DNA of 62,913 nt from Bradyrhizobium sp. C9 (GTDB taxonomy: Bacteria > Pseudomonadota > Alphaproteobacteria > Rhizobiales > Xanthobacteraceae), in contig NZ_NWTG01000035.1 in NCBI RefSeq assembly GCF_002532045.1, positions 1 to 62,913 of the forward strand. The letters are read 5' to 3'. The notes beneath the pieces were generated by a model. The model saw only the letters and a program-made list of their open reading frames with translations. It was not told where the DNA came from and did no database searches. How positions within the stretch are numbered: position 1 is the first letter of the stretch; each line of letters starts with the position of its first letter. Positions 16,731 to 26,876 of this stretch are shown here, piece by piece. The position numbers and the translations under genes are program-made.

Positions 16731-17597
16731 CTATCTGATCCCCTCGGCCAAACGTGCAACTTTCCCTCCTACTCTAGACTTTTTGCTTTGTTCTTTTTTG
16801 GATTGCGGCGCTATTCCACCGAGCGCCTGCTCGATGTTCCTTACCATCGCGACAAGGCGAGGTCCAATGTCGTTGAGTAATCTGTCTTCCGTGAAGCGGA
16901 ATGCCGGCGCGCCGCAATTGAAGGCGTAAGGACCGGTTCCGTCGTTCAATTTCAATGCAACGCCGGCTGCTGCGACGTCGTTCTGCCAGTCACCGGTGGA
17001 CAGTGTGAAGCCGTGCTTCGCCACCGTCTCGCCGGAGCGCTCGATGCCGTCGCGGATCTTGGCCCAGCGACTGCCATAGTGATCCCGCAGCTCACGCAGT
17101 AGAGCCGCACGCTCTTCGGGTGGCAATGCCCAAATATAGGCACGCCCCATCGCGGTGGTCGCGATCGGCACCCGCGAGCCGACGTCGAGCTGCACGCCGA
17201 GCGCCAGGCCGTTCCGGCTCTGGCCGAAATAGATCATGCTGTGACGATCGCGGCCGCCGACAGCGACCGCGCCGCCGGTCGCGCGCATCACTTCTTCTCG
17301 ATACGGCTCGGACAAATGCCGAACGCCGAGATTGGCGAGCGCGGCGTAGCCGAGCGCCATCGCCGACGGTGCGAGCTGATACTTTTCGAATTTCGGTACA
17401 GGTGTAAGGTATCCCAGCTTGGTCAGCGTGTAGGTCAGCCGGGAAATGGTTGGCTTCGGTAATTTGGTGCGGGCTGCAATCTCCTGATTGCCGAGCAGCC
17501 CGTCATTGGGTTGAAATGCACGCAGGACATCCAGTCCGCGGGAAAGCGCGACGACGAAATTCCGATCGGTCGCTGCTTTCTTGCTGGCGCGCTTCAT
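16731..17597 (-). CDS. IclR family transcriptional regulator
   Basis: A 288-residue DNA-binding regulator. The N-terminal winged helix reads VVALSRGLDVLRAFQ, NQEIAARTKLPKPTISRLTYTLTKLGYL (residues about 15-70); the C-terminal effector domain includes GGAVAVGGRDRHSMIYFG, LDVGSRVPIATTAMGRAYIWAL and ALNDIGPRLV-like ends. The basic tail KKEQSKKSRVGGK is unusual. It is transcribed away from pimF, and the perfect palindrome at 17670-17688 in the shared gap is its likely operator. It may control both iclR-livGFHM and the pim genes; the effector may be a dicarboxylate or CoA thioester (inference). Confidence 0.92.
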   Translation of the reverse strand: MKRASKKAATDRNFVVALSRGLDVLRAFQPNDGLLGNQEIAARTKLPKPTISRLTYTLTKLGYLTPVPKFEKYQLAPSAMALGYAALANLGVRHLSEPYREEVMRATGGAVAVGGRDRHSMIYFGQSRNGLALGVQLDVGSRVPIATTAMGRAYIWALPPEERAALLRELRDHYGSRWAKIRDGIERSGETVAKHGFTLSTGDWQNDVAAAGVALKLNDGTGPYAFNCGAPAFRFTEDRLLNDIGPRLVAMVRNIEQALGGIAPQSKKEQSKKSRVGGKVARLAEGIR

Positions 17598-17669
17598 TCC
17601 CTGCCCTTGTCATGCTCGTTGACAAGGCTCGTGCTTCAAAATAACCCTCCGTGTCAAGATGTGGAATTA

Positions 17670-17688
17670 AATTTCGCAGTGCGAAATT
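17670..17688. promoter_or_regulatory. Perfect palindrome between iclR and pimF, probable IclR-family operator
   Basis: AATTTCGCA-G-TGCGAAATT: a perfect 9-base inverted repeat about the single base G17679. The TTCGC/GCGAA core is of the kind bound by IclR-family regulators. It sits 73 bases before the iclR start and 79 before the pimF start, where it could act on both promoters. Confidence 0.75.
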
Positions 17689-17766
17689 GGTCTAATCTAG
17701 CGGCTCGACGCAAGTCGTGCAGCTACTCAACGCAAGTTCAAGAACAAGCATCCAGGGAGAGTCCCG

Positions 17767-19863
<2,097 letters not shown>

Positions 19864-19896
19864 TCACCTTCGGCGATACAACGGCAGTGACAGGGT

Positions 19897-19998
19897 TCCC
19901 TCTCCCCTTGCGGGAGTGGGTGAGGGAGAGGGCTGGCCGCATCGGCGTTGCCCGTGTGCCGCCCCTTTCCCAACCCCTCCCCACAAGGGGGAGGGGAG
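19897..19998. repeat. Palindromic repeat between pimF and pimA
   Basis: Inverted arms CTCCCCTTGCGGGAG (with GGGTGAGGGAGAGGG) and CCCCTCCCCACAAGGGGGAGGGG. Same family as 25222-25358 and 61698-61829. It lies in the middle of the operon, so it does not mark the operon end. Confidence 0.7.
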
Positions 19999-20038
19999 CC
20001 ATCGCGCCGGTGCTCACCTCACATCAGTCGATACATCC

Positions 20039-21724
20039 ATGACCTATCCCGGCGAACAATATTATCCCAAGGGCGTGCAGTGGAGCGACGAGATCACGCG
20101 CGGCACGCTACCGGACCTGCTCTCGAATGCCGCCGCCGAGTTCGGCGCGCGTCCGGTGCTCGAATTCCGCGATCGGCAGATCAGCTACAGCGAGCTGGAA
20201 GCACTGGTCGAGACCGCGGCGGCCGCCTTCATGCGGGCCGGTTACGGCAAGGGCACTTCGGTCGCGCTGTTTCTCGGCAATTCTCCTGACCATCCGATCA
20301 ACTTCTTCGGCGCGCTGAAGGCCGGAGCACGCGTCGTGCATCTGTCGCCGCTCGACGGCGAGATCGCGCTGTCGCACAAGCTCTCCGATTCAGGCGCACG
20401 TGTGCTGGTCACCAGCAACCTGTCGGCGCTGTTGCCGACCGCGCTGAAATTCCTCGCCAAGGGCCTGCTCGATCGCCTGATCGTTTGCGAGGATGATCAT
20501 TGGGGCAAGGTCGGCACACCGCAGACCGCGTTGCCTGATAATCCCGCGATCATCACCCACCGGCAATTCATCGACGGCGCAGTCAAGCCGTCGCAATGGC
20601 CCGCCGTCGACGTCGAGGACGTCGCGCTGCTGCAATACACCGGCGGCACCACGGGCCTGCCCAAGGGCGCCATGCTCAGCCATGGCAATCTCACCGCCGC
20701 GGTGTCGATCTATGATGTCTGGGGCAAGCCGGGGCGGCTCGAACGCAACGCGATCGAGCGCGTGATCTGCGTGCTGCCGCTGTTTCACATCTATGCGCTG
20801 ACCGTCGTGCTGCTGTCGGTGATCCGGCGCGGCCATCTGATCTCGCTGCATCAGCGCTTCGACGTCGAGGCCGTGATGCGCGACATCGAGGTCAAGCGCG
20901 CGACGGTGTTTCCCGGCGTGCCGACGATGTGGATCGCGATCGCCTCGCTGCCCGACCTCGACAAGCGCGATCTGTCCTCGCTCGTGGTCGCCGGCTCCGG
21001 CGGCGCGCCGCTGCCGGTCGAGGTCGCCAAGATCTTCGAGCGCCGCGTCGGCATGAAGCTGAAGAGCGGCTGGGGCATGACCGAGACCTGCTCGCCTGGC
21101 ACCGGCCATCCCAAGGAAGGGCCCGAGAAGCCGGGCTCGATCGGGCTGATGCTGCCCGGCATCGAGATGGACGTGGTGTCGCTGGAGGATTCCACCAAGG
21201 TGATGCCGGTCGGCGAGGTCGGCGAAATCCGCATCCGCGGCCCGAACGTCACCAAGGGCTACTGGAACAGGCCGGCGGAGACCGCCGAGGCCTTCGTCGG
21301 CGACCGCTTCCTGACCGGCGACATCGGCTACATGGACGCAGACGGCTATTTCTATCTGGTCGACCGCAAGAAGGACATGATCATCTCCGGCGGCTTCAAC
21401 GTCTATCCGCAGATGATCGAGCAGGCGATCTACACGCATCCCGCCGTGCAGGAAGTGATCGTGATCGGCATTCCCGACGATTACCGCGGCGAGGCGGCAA
21501 AGGCCTTCATCAAGCTGCGCGACGGCGAGAAGGCGTTCTCGATCGACGAGCTGCGCGCGTTCCTCACCGGCAAGGTCGGCAAGCATGAGCTGCCGGCCGC
21601 GGTCGAGTTCGTGGCTGAATTGCCGCGCACCCCGGTCGGCAAGCTGTCGCGTCACGAATTGCGCCAGCAGCAACCGAAGACATCTCAGGCCGCGCAACAA
21701 ACCGCATCAGGATCGCGCTCATGA
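20039..21724 (+). CDS. pimA: Dicarboxylate/long-chain acid--CoA ligase, PimA-like
   Basis: A 561-residue AMP-forming acyl-CoA ligase that activates a carboxylic acid with ATP and CoA. Motifs: P-loop YTGGTTGLPKGAMLSH at about residues 200-215, GWGMTETCSPGTGHP, GEIRIRGPNVTKGYWN, LTGDIGYMDADGYFYLVDRKKDMIISGGFN, and the catalytic lysine region TPVGKLSRHEL near the C-terminus. The ATG at 20039 starts MTYPGEQYYPKGVQW; an in-frame extension upstream is repeat sequence. In R. palustris PimA acts on C7 and longer dicarboxylates; the same role here is inferred from context. Confidence 0.88.
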   Translation: MTYPGEQYYPKGVQWSDEITRGTLPDLLSNAAAEFGARPVLEFRDRQISYSELEALVETAAAAFMRAGYGKGTSVALFLGNSPDHPINFFGALKAGARVVHLSPLDGEIALSHKLSDSGARVLVTSNLSALLPTALKFLAKGLLDRLIVCEDDHWGKVGTPQTALPDNPAIITHRQFIDGAVKPSQWPAVDVEDVALLQYTGGTTGLPKGAMLSHGNLTAAVSIYDVWGKPGRLERNAIERVICVLPLFHIYALTVVLLSVIRRGHLISLHQRFDVEAVMRDIEVKRATVFPGVPTMWIAIASLPDLDKRDLSSLVVAGSGGAPLPVEVAKIFERRVGMKLKSGWGMTETCSPGTGHPKEGPEKPGSIGLMLPGIEMDVVSLEDSTKVMPVGEVGEIRIRGPNVTKGYWNRPAETAEAFVGDRFLTGDIGYMDADGYFYLVDRKKDMIISGGFNVYPQMIEQAIYTHPAVQEVIVIGIPDDYRGEAAKAFIKLRDGEKAFSIDELRAFLTGKVGKHELPAAVEFVAELPRTPVGKLSRHELRQQQPKTSQAAQQTASGSRS

Positions 21725-21830
21725 TGGACGATATGGTGCAATGAATCCGTTGCCCCGGCTCCAGTGCGCAATCGCGCGCAAGGCCGGGACGACCAGGAAA
21801 GAAGCAGTTGAACCTTAAAAGGAGGATCCG

Positions 21831-23021
21831 ATGGATCTCGCTTTCACCAAGGAAGAGATAGCGTTTCGCGAGGAGGTACGGGAGTTCTTCAAGAACAACG
21901 TGCCGCCGGAGACCCGGCGCAAGCTGCAGGAAGGCCGCCATCTGTCGAAGGACGAGATGGTCACCTGGTGGCGCATCCTCAACAAGAAGGGCTGGGGCGT
22001 CACCCATTGGCCGAAGGAATATGGCGGCACCGGCTGGACCACCGTGCAGCACTACATCTTCAACGAAGAGCTGCAGTCCTATCCCGCGCCGCAACCGCTC
22101 GCCTTCGGCGTCAGCATGGTCGGCCCGGTCATCTACACCTTCGGCAATGAGAAGCAGAAGAAGGAATATCTGCCGCGCATCGCCAATGTCGACGACTGGT
22201 GGTGCCAGGGCTTCTCGGAGCCGGGCTCGGGGTCGGACCTCGCCTCGCTGAAGACCAAGGCGGAGCGCCGTGGCGACAAGTGGATCATCAACGGGCAGAA
22301 GACCTGGACCACGCTCGCCCAGCACGCCGACATGATCTTCTGCCTCTGCCGCACCGACAACAATGCGAAGAAGCAGATGGGCATCTCCTTCATCGTGTTC
22401 AGCATGAAGTCGAAGGGCGTCACCGTGCGCCCGATCCAGACCATCGACGGTGGCCACGAGGTCAACGAAGTGTTCTTCGACGACGTCGAAGTTCCTGTCG
22501 AGAACCTGATCGGCGAGGAGAACAAGGGCTGGGATTACGCCAAATTCCTGCTCGGCAATGAGCGTACCGGCATCGCCCGGGTCGGCGTCTCGAAGGAGCG
22601 GCTGCGCCGCATCCGCGCGCTGGCCTCCAAGGTCGAGTCCGGTGGCCGTCCGGTGATCGAGGACCCGGCGTTCCGCGAGAAGCTCACGGCCTGCGAGATC
22701 GAGCTGAAGGCGCTCGAGCTGACCCAGCTCCGCGTCGTCGCCGACGAGGGCAAGCACGGCAAGGGCAAGCCCAACCCGGCTTCCTCGGTGCTCAAGATCA
22801 AGGGCTCGGAAATCCAGCAGACCACCACCGAGCTGCTGATGGAGATCATAGGCCCGTTCGCCGCGCCCTATGACGAGCACGGCGACGCCGGCTCCAACGA
22901 GAGCATGGATTGGACCGCGCAGATCGCGCCGAGCTACTTCAACAACCGCAAGGTTTCGATCTACGGCGGCTCCAACGAGATCCAGCGCAACATCATCAGC
23001 AAGGCGGTGCTGGGGCTGTAA
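21831..23021 (+). CDS. pimC: Pimeloyl-CoA dehydrogenase-type acyl-CoA dehydrogenase, large subunit PimC
   Basis: A 396-residue FAD-dependent acyl-CoA dehydrogenase; with PimD it would catalyse the first oxidation of dicarboxyl-CoA esters. It opens MDLAFTKEEIAFREEVREFF, has the FAD/substrate motifs QGFSEPGSGSDLASLKT and WIINGQKTWTT, and the C-terminal YGGSNEIQRNIISKAVLG. It lacks the simple glutamate-in-GGxG loop arrangement of short-chain enzymes, as is usual for this two-subunit class. Strong ribosome site AGGAGGATCCG before the ATG at 21831. About 100 bases separate it from pimA, where the thiolase gene pimB would be expected. Confidence 0.9.
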   Translation: MDLAFTKEEIAFREEVREFFKNNVPPETRRKLQEGRHLSKDEMVTWWRILNKKGWGVTHWPKEYGGTGWTTVQHYIFNEELQSYPAPQPLAFGVSMVGPVIYTFGNEKQKKEYLPRIANVDDWWCQGFSEPGSGSDLASLKTKAERRGDKWIINGQKTWTTLAQHADMIFCLCRTDNNAKKQMGISFIVFSMKSKGVTVRPIQTIDGGHEVNEVFFDDVEVPVENLIGEENKGWDYAKFLLGNERTGIARVGVSKERLRRIRALASKVESGGRPVIEDPAFREKLTACEIELKALELTQLRVVADEGKHGKGKPNPASSVLKIKGSEIQQTTTELLMEIIGPFAAPYDEHGDAGSNESMDWTAQIAPSYFNNRKVSIYGGSNEIQRNIISKAVLGL

Positions 23022-23034
23022 GCCTCACCATTAT

Positions 23035-23134
23035 CGTCATTCCGGGGCTTCGCGTAGCGAAGAGCCCGGAATCCATAACCACCATCGTGAGTATGGATTC
23101 CGGACCTGCCCCTTCGGGTCATCCCGGAATGACG
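23035..23134. repeat. Palindromic CGTCATTCCGGG-type repeat between pimC and pimD
   Basis: Ends CGTCATTCCGGGG and CATCCCGGAATGACG are inverted copies; inner arms GGAATCCATA / TATGGATTCCGG pair as well. Same family as 24315-24407, 27999-28079 and 41998-42040. Confidence 0.75.
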
Positions 23135-23167
23135 CCGCGGATAGCACTTTGAAAATAGGGAACGAAC

Positions 23168-24313
23168 ATGGATTTTGATCTGTCCGAGGAGCAGCGGCTT
23201 CTCAAGGAAAGCGTCGACGGTTTGCTGGCGGATGCCTACGACTTCGATGCGCGCAAGAAGTACATGAAGGAGAAGGGCGGCTGGAGCAAAACGCTCTGGG
23301 GCAAGCTCGCCGAGCAGGGCCTGCTTGGTCTGCCCTTCGCCGAGACCGACGGCGGCTTCGGCGCCGGTGCGGTCGAGACCATGATCGTGATGGAAGCGCT
23401 CGGCAAGTCACTGGTGGTCGAGCCCTATCTCGCCACCGTCGTGGTCGCCGGCGGCTTCCTGCGCCATGGCGGCTCGGCCGAGCAGAAGGCCAAGTACATT
23501 CCCGGCATCATCGACGGCAGCAAGACCTTCGGCTTTGCGCAGCTCGAGAAGAACTCGCGCTACGACCTGTTCGACGTCGTGACCACGGCGAAGAAGAAGG
23601 GCGACGGTTGGGTGATCGACGGCGAGAAGTTCGTCGTGCTGAACGGCGAGAACGCCGACACCTTGATCGTGACCGCGCGCACCAAGGGCGGCCAGCGCGA
23701 CAAGGCCGGCATCGGCGTGTTCCTGGTTCCGGCGGACGCCAAGGGCGTCACCAGGAAGGGCTACCCCACCCAGGACGGCCTGCACGCGGCCGACATCACC
23801 TTCACCAATGTCGAGGTCGGTGCGGATGCTGCGATCGGCGATCCCGAGAACGGCCTGCCCCTGATCGAGCGCGTGGCGGACGAAGCCCGCATTGCGCTGT
23901 GCGCGGAAGCCGTCGGCGCGATGGACGAGTCGCTGAAGGAGACCGTCGAGTACATCAAGACCCGCAAGCAGTTCGGCGTTGCGATCGGCTCGTTCCAGAG
24001 CCTGCAGCACCGCGCCGCCGACATGTTCGTGGCGCTGGAGCAGGCCCGCAGCATGTCGATGTTCGCGACCATGGCGTCGGACTTCAGCGATGCCAAGGAG
24101 CGTTCGTCCGCGGTCGCGGCCGCCAAGGTGCAGGTCGGCAAATCCTTGAAGTTCGTCGGCCAGCAGTCGATCCAGCTTCACGGCGGCATCGGCATGACCA
24201 TGGAGGCCAAGATCGGCCACTACTTCAAGCGGCTGACCATGATCGAGAACACGCTCGGCGACACCGACTACCACCTCCGTCGCGTCAGCGAGAGCGGCGG
24301 CCTGTTGGCTTGA
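23168..24313 (+). CDS. pimD: Pimeloyl-CoA dehydrogenase-type acyl-CoA dehydrogenase, small subunit PimD
   Basis: A 381-residue acyl-CoA dehydrogenase, partner of PimC. N-terminus MDFDLSEEQRLLKESVDGLL; FAD/active-site region FAQLEKNSRYDLFDV and WVIDGEKFVVLNGENADTLI; C-terminal IQLHGGIGMTMEAKIGHYFKRL and TDYHLRRV. GGAACGAAC before the ATG at 23168 gives a weak ribosome site. The paired large and small subunits within one cluster are the clearest marker of a pim-type pathway. Confidence 0.9.
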   Translation: MDFDLSEEQRLLKESVDGLLADAYDFDARKKYMKEKGGWSKTLWGKLAEQGLLGLPFAETDGGFGAGAVETMIVMEALGKSLVVEPYLATVVVAGGFLRHGGSAEQKAKYIPGIIDGSKTFGFAQLEKNSRYDLFDVVTTAKKKGDGWVIDGEKFVVLNGENADTLIVTARTKGGQRDKAGIGVFLVPADAKGVTRKGYPTQDGLHAADITFTNVEVGADAAIGDPENGLPLIERVADEARIALCAEAVGAMDESLKETVEYIKTRKQFGVAIGSFQSLQHRAADMFVALEQARSMSMFATMASDFSDAKERSSAVAAAKVQVGKSLKFVGQQSIQLHGGIGMTMEAKIGHYFKRLTMIENTLGDTDYHLRRVSESGGLLA

Positions 24314-24314
24314 T

Positions 24315-24407
24315 CGTCATTCCGGGCTCGCGAAGCGAGAACCCGGAATCTCGCGCCATAACTTCTGGATTCCGGGTCTGCGCCTTACGGCGCATCCCGG
24401 AATGACG
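24315..24407. repeat. Palindromic CGTCATTCCGGG-type repeat between pimD and the SDR gene
   Basis: Starts CGTCATTCCGGGCTCGCG and ends CGCATCCCGGAATGACG; inner arms CCCGGAATCT / GGATTCCGGG. Second copy of the family inside the same operon. Confidence 0.75.
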
Positions 24408-24432
24408 CGTCAATAACAGGGAGGCAACAACA

Positions 24433-25206
24433 ATGAAGAACACCCCGTTCGATCTCACCGGCCAGGTTGCGGTCGTCACCGGCTCGAGCCGCGGCATCGG
24501 CCGTTCCTCGGCCGAACTGCTGGCAAAACTCGGAGCCAAGGTCGTGATCTCCTCGCGCAAGGCTGATGCCTGCCAGGAAGTCGCCGACGGCATCAAGAAG
24601 GCCGGCGGCGATGCGCTCGTCATCCCCTGCAACATCGCGCGCCGCGCGGAGGTCGAGGGTCTGATCTCCGGCACGATGAAGCACTACGGCAAGATCGACA
24701 TCCTGGTCTGCAACGCGGCGGTGAATCCCTATTACGGCCCGCTGCTCGACATCACGGACGAGGCCTTCGACAAGATCATGGGCTCCAACGTCAAGAGCAA
24801 CATCTGGCTGTCAGCGCTGGCGATCCCGCAGATGGCCGAGCGCGGCAAGGGCTCGGTCGTCATCATTTCCTCGATCGGCGGACTTCGGGGGTCTACGGTG
24901 ATCGGCGCCTACGGCATCTCCAAGGCAGCAGACTTTGCGTTGTGCCGCAGCCTCGCCGGCGAATGGGGCCCGAAGGGCGTGCGCGTCAATTGCGTGGCGC
25001 CGGGCCTCGTGAAGACCGATTTCGCCCGCGCGCTGTGGGAGGATCCGGACAATCTGAAGCGCCGCACCGCGTCGACGCCGCTCCGCCGCATCGGCGAGCC
25101 CGACGAGATCGCGGGCGCGGTGGCCTATCTCGCTTCCGATGCCTCGACCTTCATGACCGGCCAGACCATCGTGGTCGACGGCGGCGTCACGACGGCGGCG
25201 ACTTAA
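24433..25206 (+). CDS. Short-chain dehydrogenase/reductase of the pim cluster
   Basis: A 257-residue NAD(P)-dependent SDR. Cofactor motif TGSSRGIGRSSAELL at residues about 15-29, NAAVNPYYGP, catalytic Ser in IISSIGG, and YGISK (Tyr160, Lys164). The C-terminus MTGQTIVVDGGVTTAAT is standard. Ribosome site GGGAGGCAACAAC. Last gene of the pim series; its role could be a 3-hydroxyacyl or 3-oxoacyl reduction step, but the substrate cannot be read from the sequence. Confidence 0.88.
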   Translation: MKNTPFDLTGQVAVVTGSSRGIGRSSAELLAKLGAKVVISSRKADACQEVADGIKKAGGDALVIPCNIARRAEVEGLISGTMKHYGKIDILVCNAAVNPYYGPLLDITDEAFDKIMGSNVKSNIWLSALAIPQMAERGKGSVVIISSIGGLRGSTVIGAYGISKAADFALCRSLAGEWGPKGVRVNCVAPGLVKTDFARALWEDPDNLKRRTASTPLRRIGEPDEIAGAVAYLASDASTFMTGQTIVVDGGVTTAAT

Positions 25207-25221
25207 GGCCGGCTTTCTTCG

Positions 25222-25358
25222 CCTCTCCCGCTTGCGGGGGAGGCCGACGCGCGACGAGCGATGCGAAGCGTCGTCGGGGGCGCGGCGGGTGGGCTCTCTC
25301 CACGAAACGACTCGTGGAGAGAGCCCACCCCAACCCTCCCCCGCAAGCGGGAGAGGGG
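25222..25358. repeat. Large palindromic repeat between the SDR gene and metZ
   Basis: Outer arms CCTCTCCCGCTTGCGGGGGAGG and CCTCCCCCGCAAGCGGGAGAGG, inner arms GGGTGGGCTCTCTCCACGA / TCGTGGAGAGAGCCCACCC form an almost continuous hairpin. It separates two convergent genes, where it may end transcription from both sides. Confidence 0.8.
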
Positions 25359-25389
25359 GCGCAGCCCGCTTGGGGCCTCTACCTTCGCC

Positions 25390-26598
25390 TTAAACCTGCT
25401 CCAGCGCGCGCTCGAAATCCTCGATCAAATCGTCGGGATGCTCGAGCCCGGCCGAGAAGCGAATGAAACCTTCGCTGATGCCGAGTTCGGCGCGGGCCTC
25501 CGGCGCCAGGCGCTGATGCGTCGTGGTCGCGGGATGCGTGACGAGGCTCTTGGCATCGCCGAGATTGTTGGAGATGCGCGAGATCTTCAGCGCGTTGAGG
25601 CAGCGGAAGGCGCCGGCCTTGCCGTCCTTGACCTCGAAGCCGACCAGCGTCGAGCCGGCGCCCATCTGCTTCTTCACCGTCGCGGCTTGCGGATGATCGG
25701 GGCGGCCGGGGTAGACCAGCCGCGTGATCTTCGGATGGCTTGCCAGCGCCTCGGCGATCTTGGCCGCGTTCTCGGTCTGGGCGCGGACCCGGACGCCGAG
25801 CGTCTCCAGGCCCTTCAGCAGCACCCAGGCGTTGAACGGCGACAGCGACGGGCCGGTCTGGCGCATGAAGTTATGGATGTGTTCGGCGATGAAGGCTTCC
25901 GACGACAGGATGACGCCGCCGAGGCAGCGGCCCTGGCCGTCGATATGCTTGGTCGCGGAATAGACCACGACATCGGCGCCGAGCGACAGCGGGCTCTGCC
26001 AGATCGGCGTCGCGAACACATTGTCGACGATCAGCCGGGCGCCGCCGCTATGCGCGATCTTGGCGATCGCGCCGATGTCGAGCACGTCGAGCGTCGGATT
26101 GGTCGGACTCTCCAGGAAGAAGGTCTTGGTATTTGGCCGCAAGGCACGCTGCCACTGGTCGAGATCGAGGCCGTCGACCAGCGTCGTCTCGATGCCGTAG
26201 CGCGGCAACAGGTCCTGCACGACGTAGAGGCAGGAGCCGAACAGGGCCTTCGACGCCACCACGTGATCGCCGGCCTTCAGCGGCGCGAGGATCGCGGTGG
26301 TCACCGCGGCCATGCCGGTCGCAGTCGAGCGCGCGGCTTCCGCGCCCTCGAGCTCGATCATGCGGCGCTCGAACATCGCAATGGTCGGATTGGAATAGCG
26401 CGAATAGATGAAGCCGGGATCCTGGCCTTTGAAGCGCGCCTCGCATTGCTCGGCGGTGTCGTAGACGTAGCCCTGGGTGAGAAACAGCCCTTCCGACGTC
26501 TCCCCGAACTGCGAGCGCAGCGTGCCGCCATGGACGAGGCGGGTTTCGGGACGAAGGTGGGCAGTAGACTTGGATTCAGAAGACTTGGATTCAGACAT
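25390..26598 (-). CDS. metZ: O-succinylhomoserine sulfhydrylase, MetZ
   Basis: A 402-residue PLP-dependent enzyme that makes homocysteine from O-succinylhomoserine and sulfide in methionine synthesis. Cys/Met-metabolism fold: SRYSNPTIAMFERRMIELEGAE, ATGMAAVTTAIL, LESPTNPTLDVLDI, the PLP lysine in VYSATKHIDGQGR, and SLVTHPATTTHQRL near the end. The ATG at 26598 follows CGGAGGTCAC; an apparent extension upstream to 26679 is leader RNA. Expression is controlled by the SAM-II riboswitch and terminator just upstream, so it should fall when S-adenosylmethionine is plentiful. Confidence 0.94.
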   Translation of the reverse strand: MSESKSSESKSTAHLRPETRLVHGGTLRSQFGETSEGLFLTQGYVYDTAEQCEARFKGQDPGFIYSRYSNPTIAMFERRMIELEGAEAARSTATGMAAVTTAILAPLKAGDHVVASKALFGSCLYVVQDLLPRYGIETTLVDGLDLDQWQRALRPNTKTFFLESPTNPTLDVLDIGAIAKIAHSGGARLIVDNVFATPIWQSPLSLGADVVVYSATKHIDGQGRCLGGVILSSEAFIAEHIHNFMRQTGPSLSPFNAWVLLKGLETLGVRVRAQTENAAKIAEALASHPKITRLVYPGRPDHPQAATVKKQMGAGSTLVGFEVKDGKAGAFRCLNALKISRISNNLGDAKSLVTHPATTTHQRLAPEARAELGISEGFIRFSAGLEHPDDLIEDFERALEQV

Positions 26599-26611
26599 GT
26601 GACCTCCGAAG

Positions 26612-26637
26612 TGGCCATTTCCCTCGGAAACTGGCCA
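26612..26637 (-). promoter_or_regulatory. Leader hairpin next to the metZ ribosome site
   Basis: On the minus strand TGGCCAGTTTCC-GAG-GGAAATGGCCA folds into a stem of 11 pairs with one bulged base, ending a few bases before CGGAGGTCACATG. It could protect or expose the ribosome site. Confidence 0.4.
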
Positions 26638-26638
26638 C

Positions 26639-26674
26639 AAAAAAACCGGCCTGGAGAAACCTCCACAAGCCGGG
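26639..26674 (-). terminator. Intrinsic terminator in the metZ leader
   Basis: On the minus strand CCGGCTTGTGGAG-GTTT-CTCCAGGCCGG followed by seven T. It lies between the SAM-II aptamer and metZ and is the probable expression platform. Confidence 0.7.
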
Positions 26675-26690
26675 ATCACACTGTCCCCGG

Positions 26691-26746
26691 CCTGTTTAGC
26701 GACTTATTTAACGTGGCTGCAAGCCGGCCGGCTCAAATCACCACGG
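26691..26746 (-). ncRNA. SAM-II riboswitch upstream of metZ
   Basis: On the minus strand the leader reads CGTGGTGATTTG (26745-26734), then CTTGCAGCCACG and TTAAATAAGTCGCTAAA ending near 26691. This reproduces the SAM-II pattern: first stem CGTGG/CCACG, GATTT, the TTGCA.CC block, the conserved TAAA-AAGT segment and the GCTAAA that pairs back with the loop to form the H-type pseudoknot. SAM-II aptamers are known before metA, metX and metZ in alphaproteobacteria. Here an intrinsic terminator follows within 20 bases. Confidence 0.9.
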
Positions 26747-26876
26747 GATAAGTGCAGCTGATATTCCCTCGCGCCCTTTCCGTCAAGACGGTCATCGGAT
26801 AACCCGTAAAAGCCCATAATTTGGGGCTTGGTGGCCGCTCGGAGTATGATTTTGGGCCATCCTGAGGGACCACATC

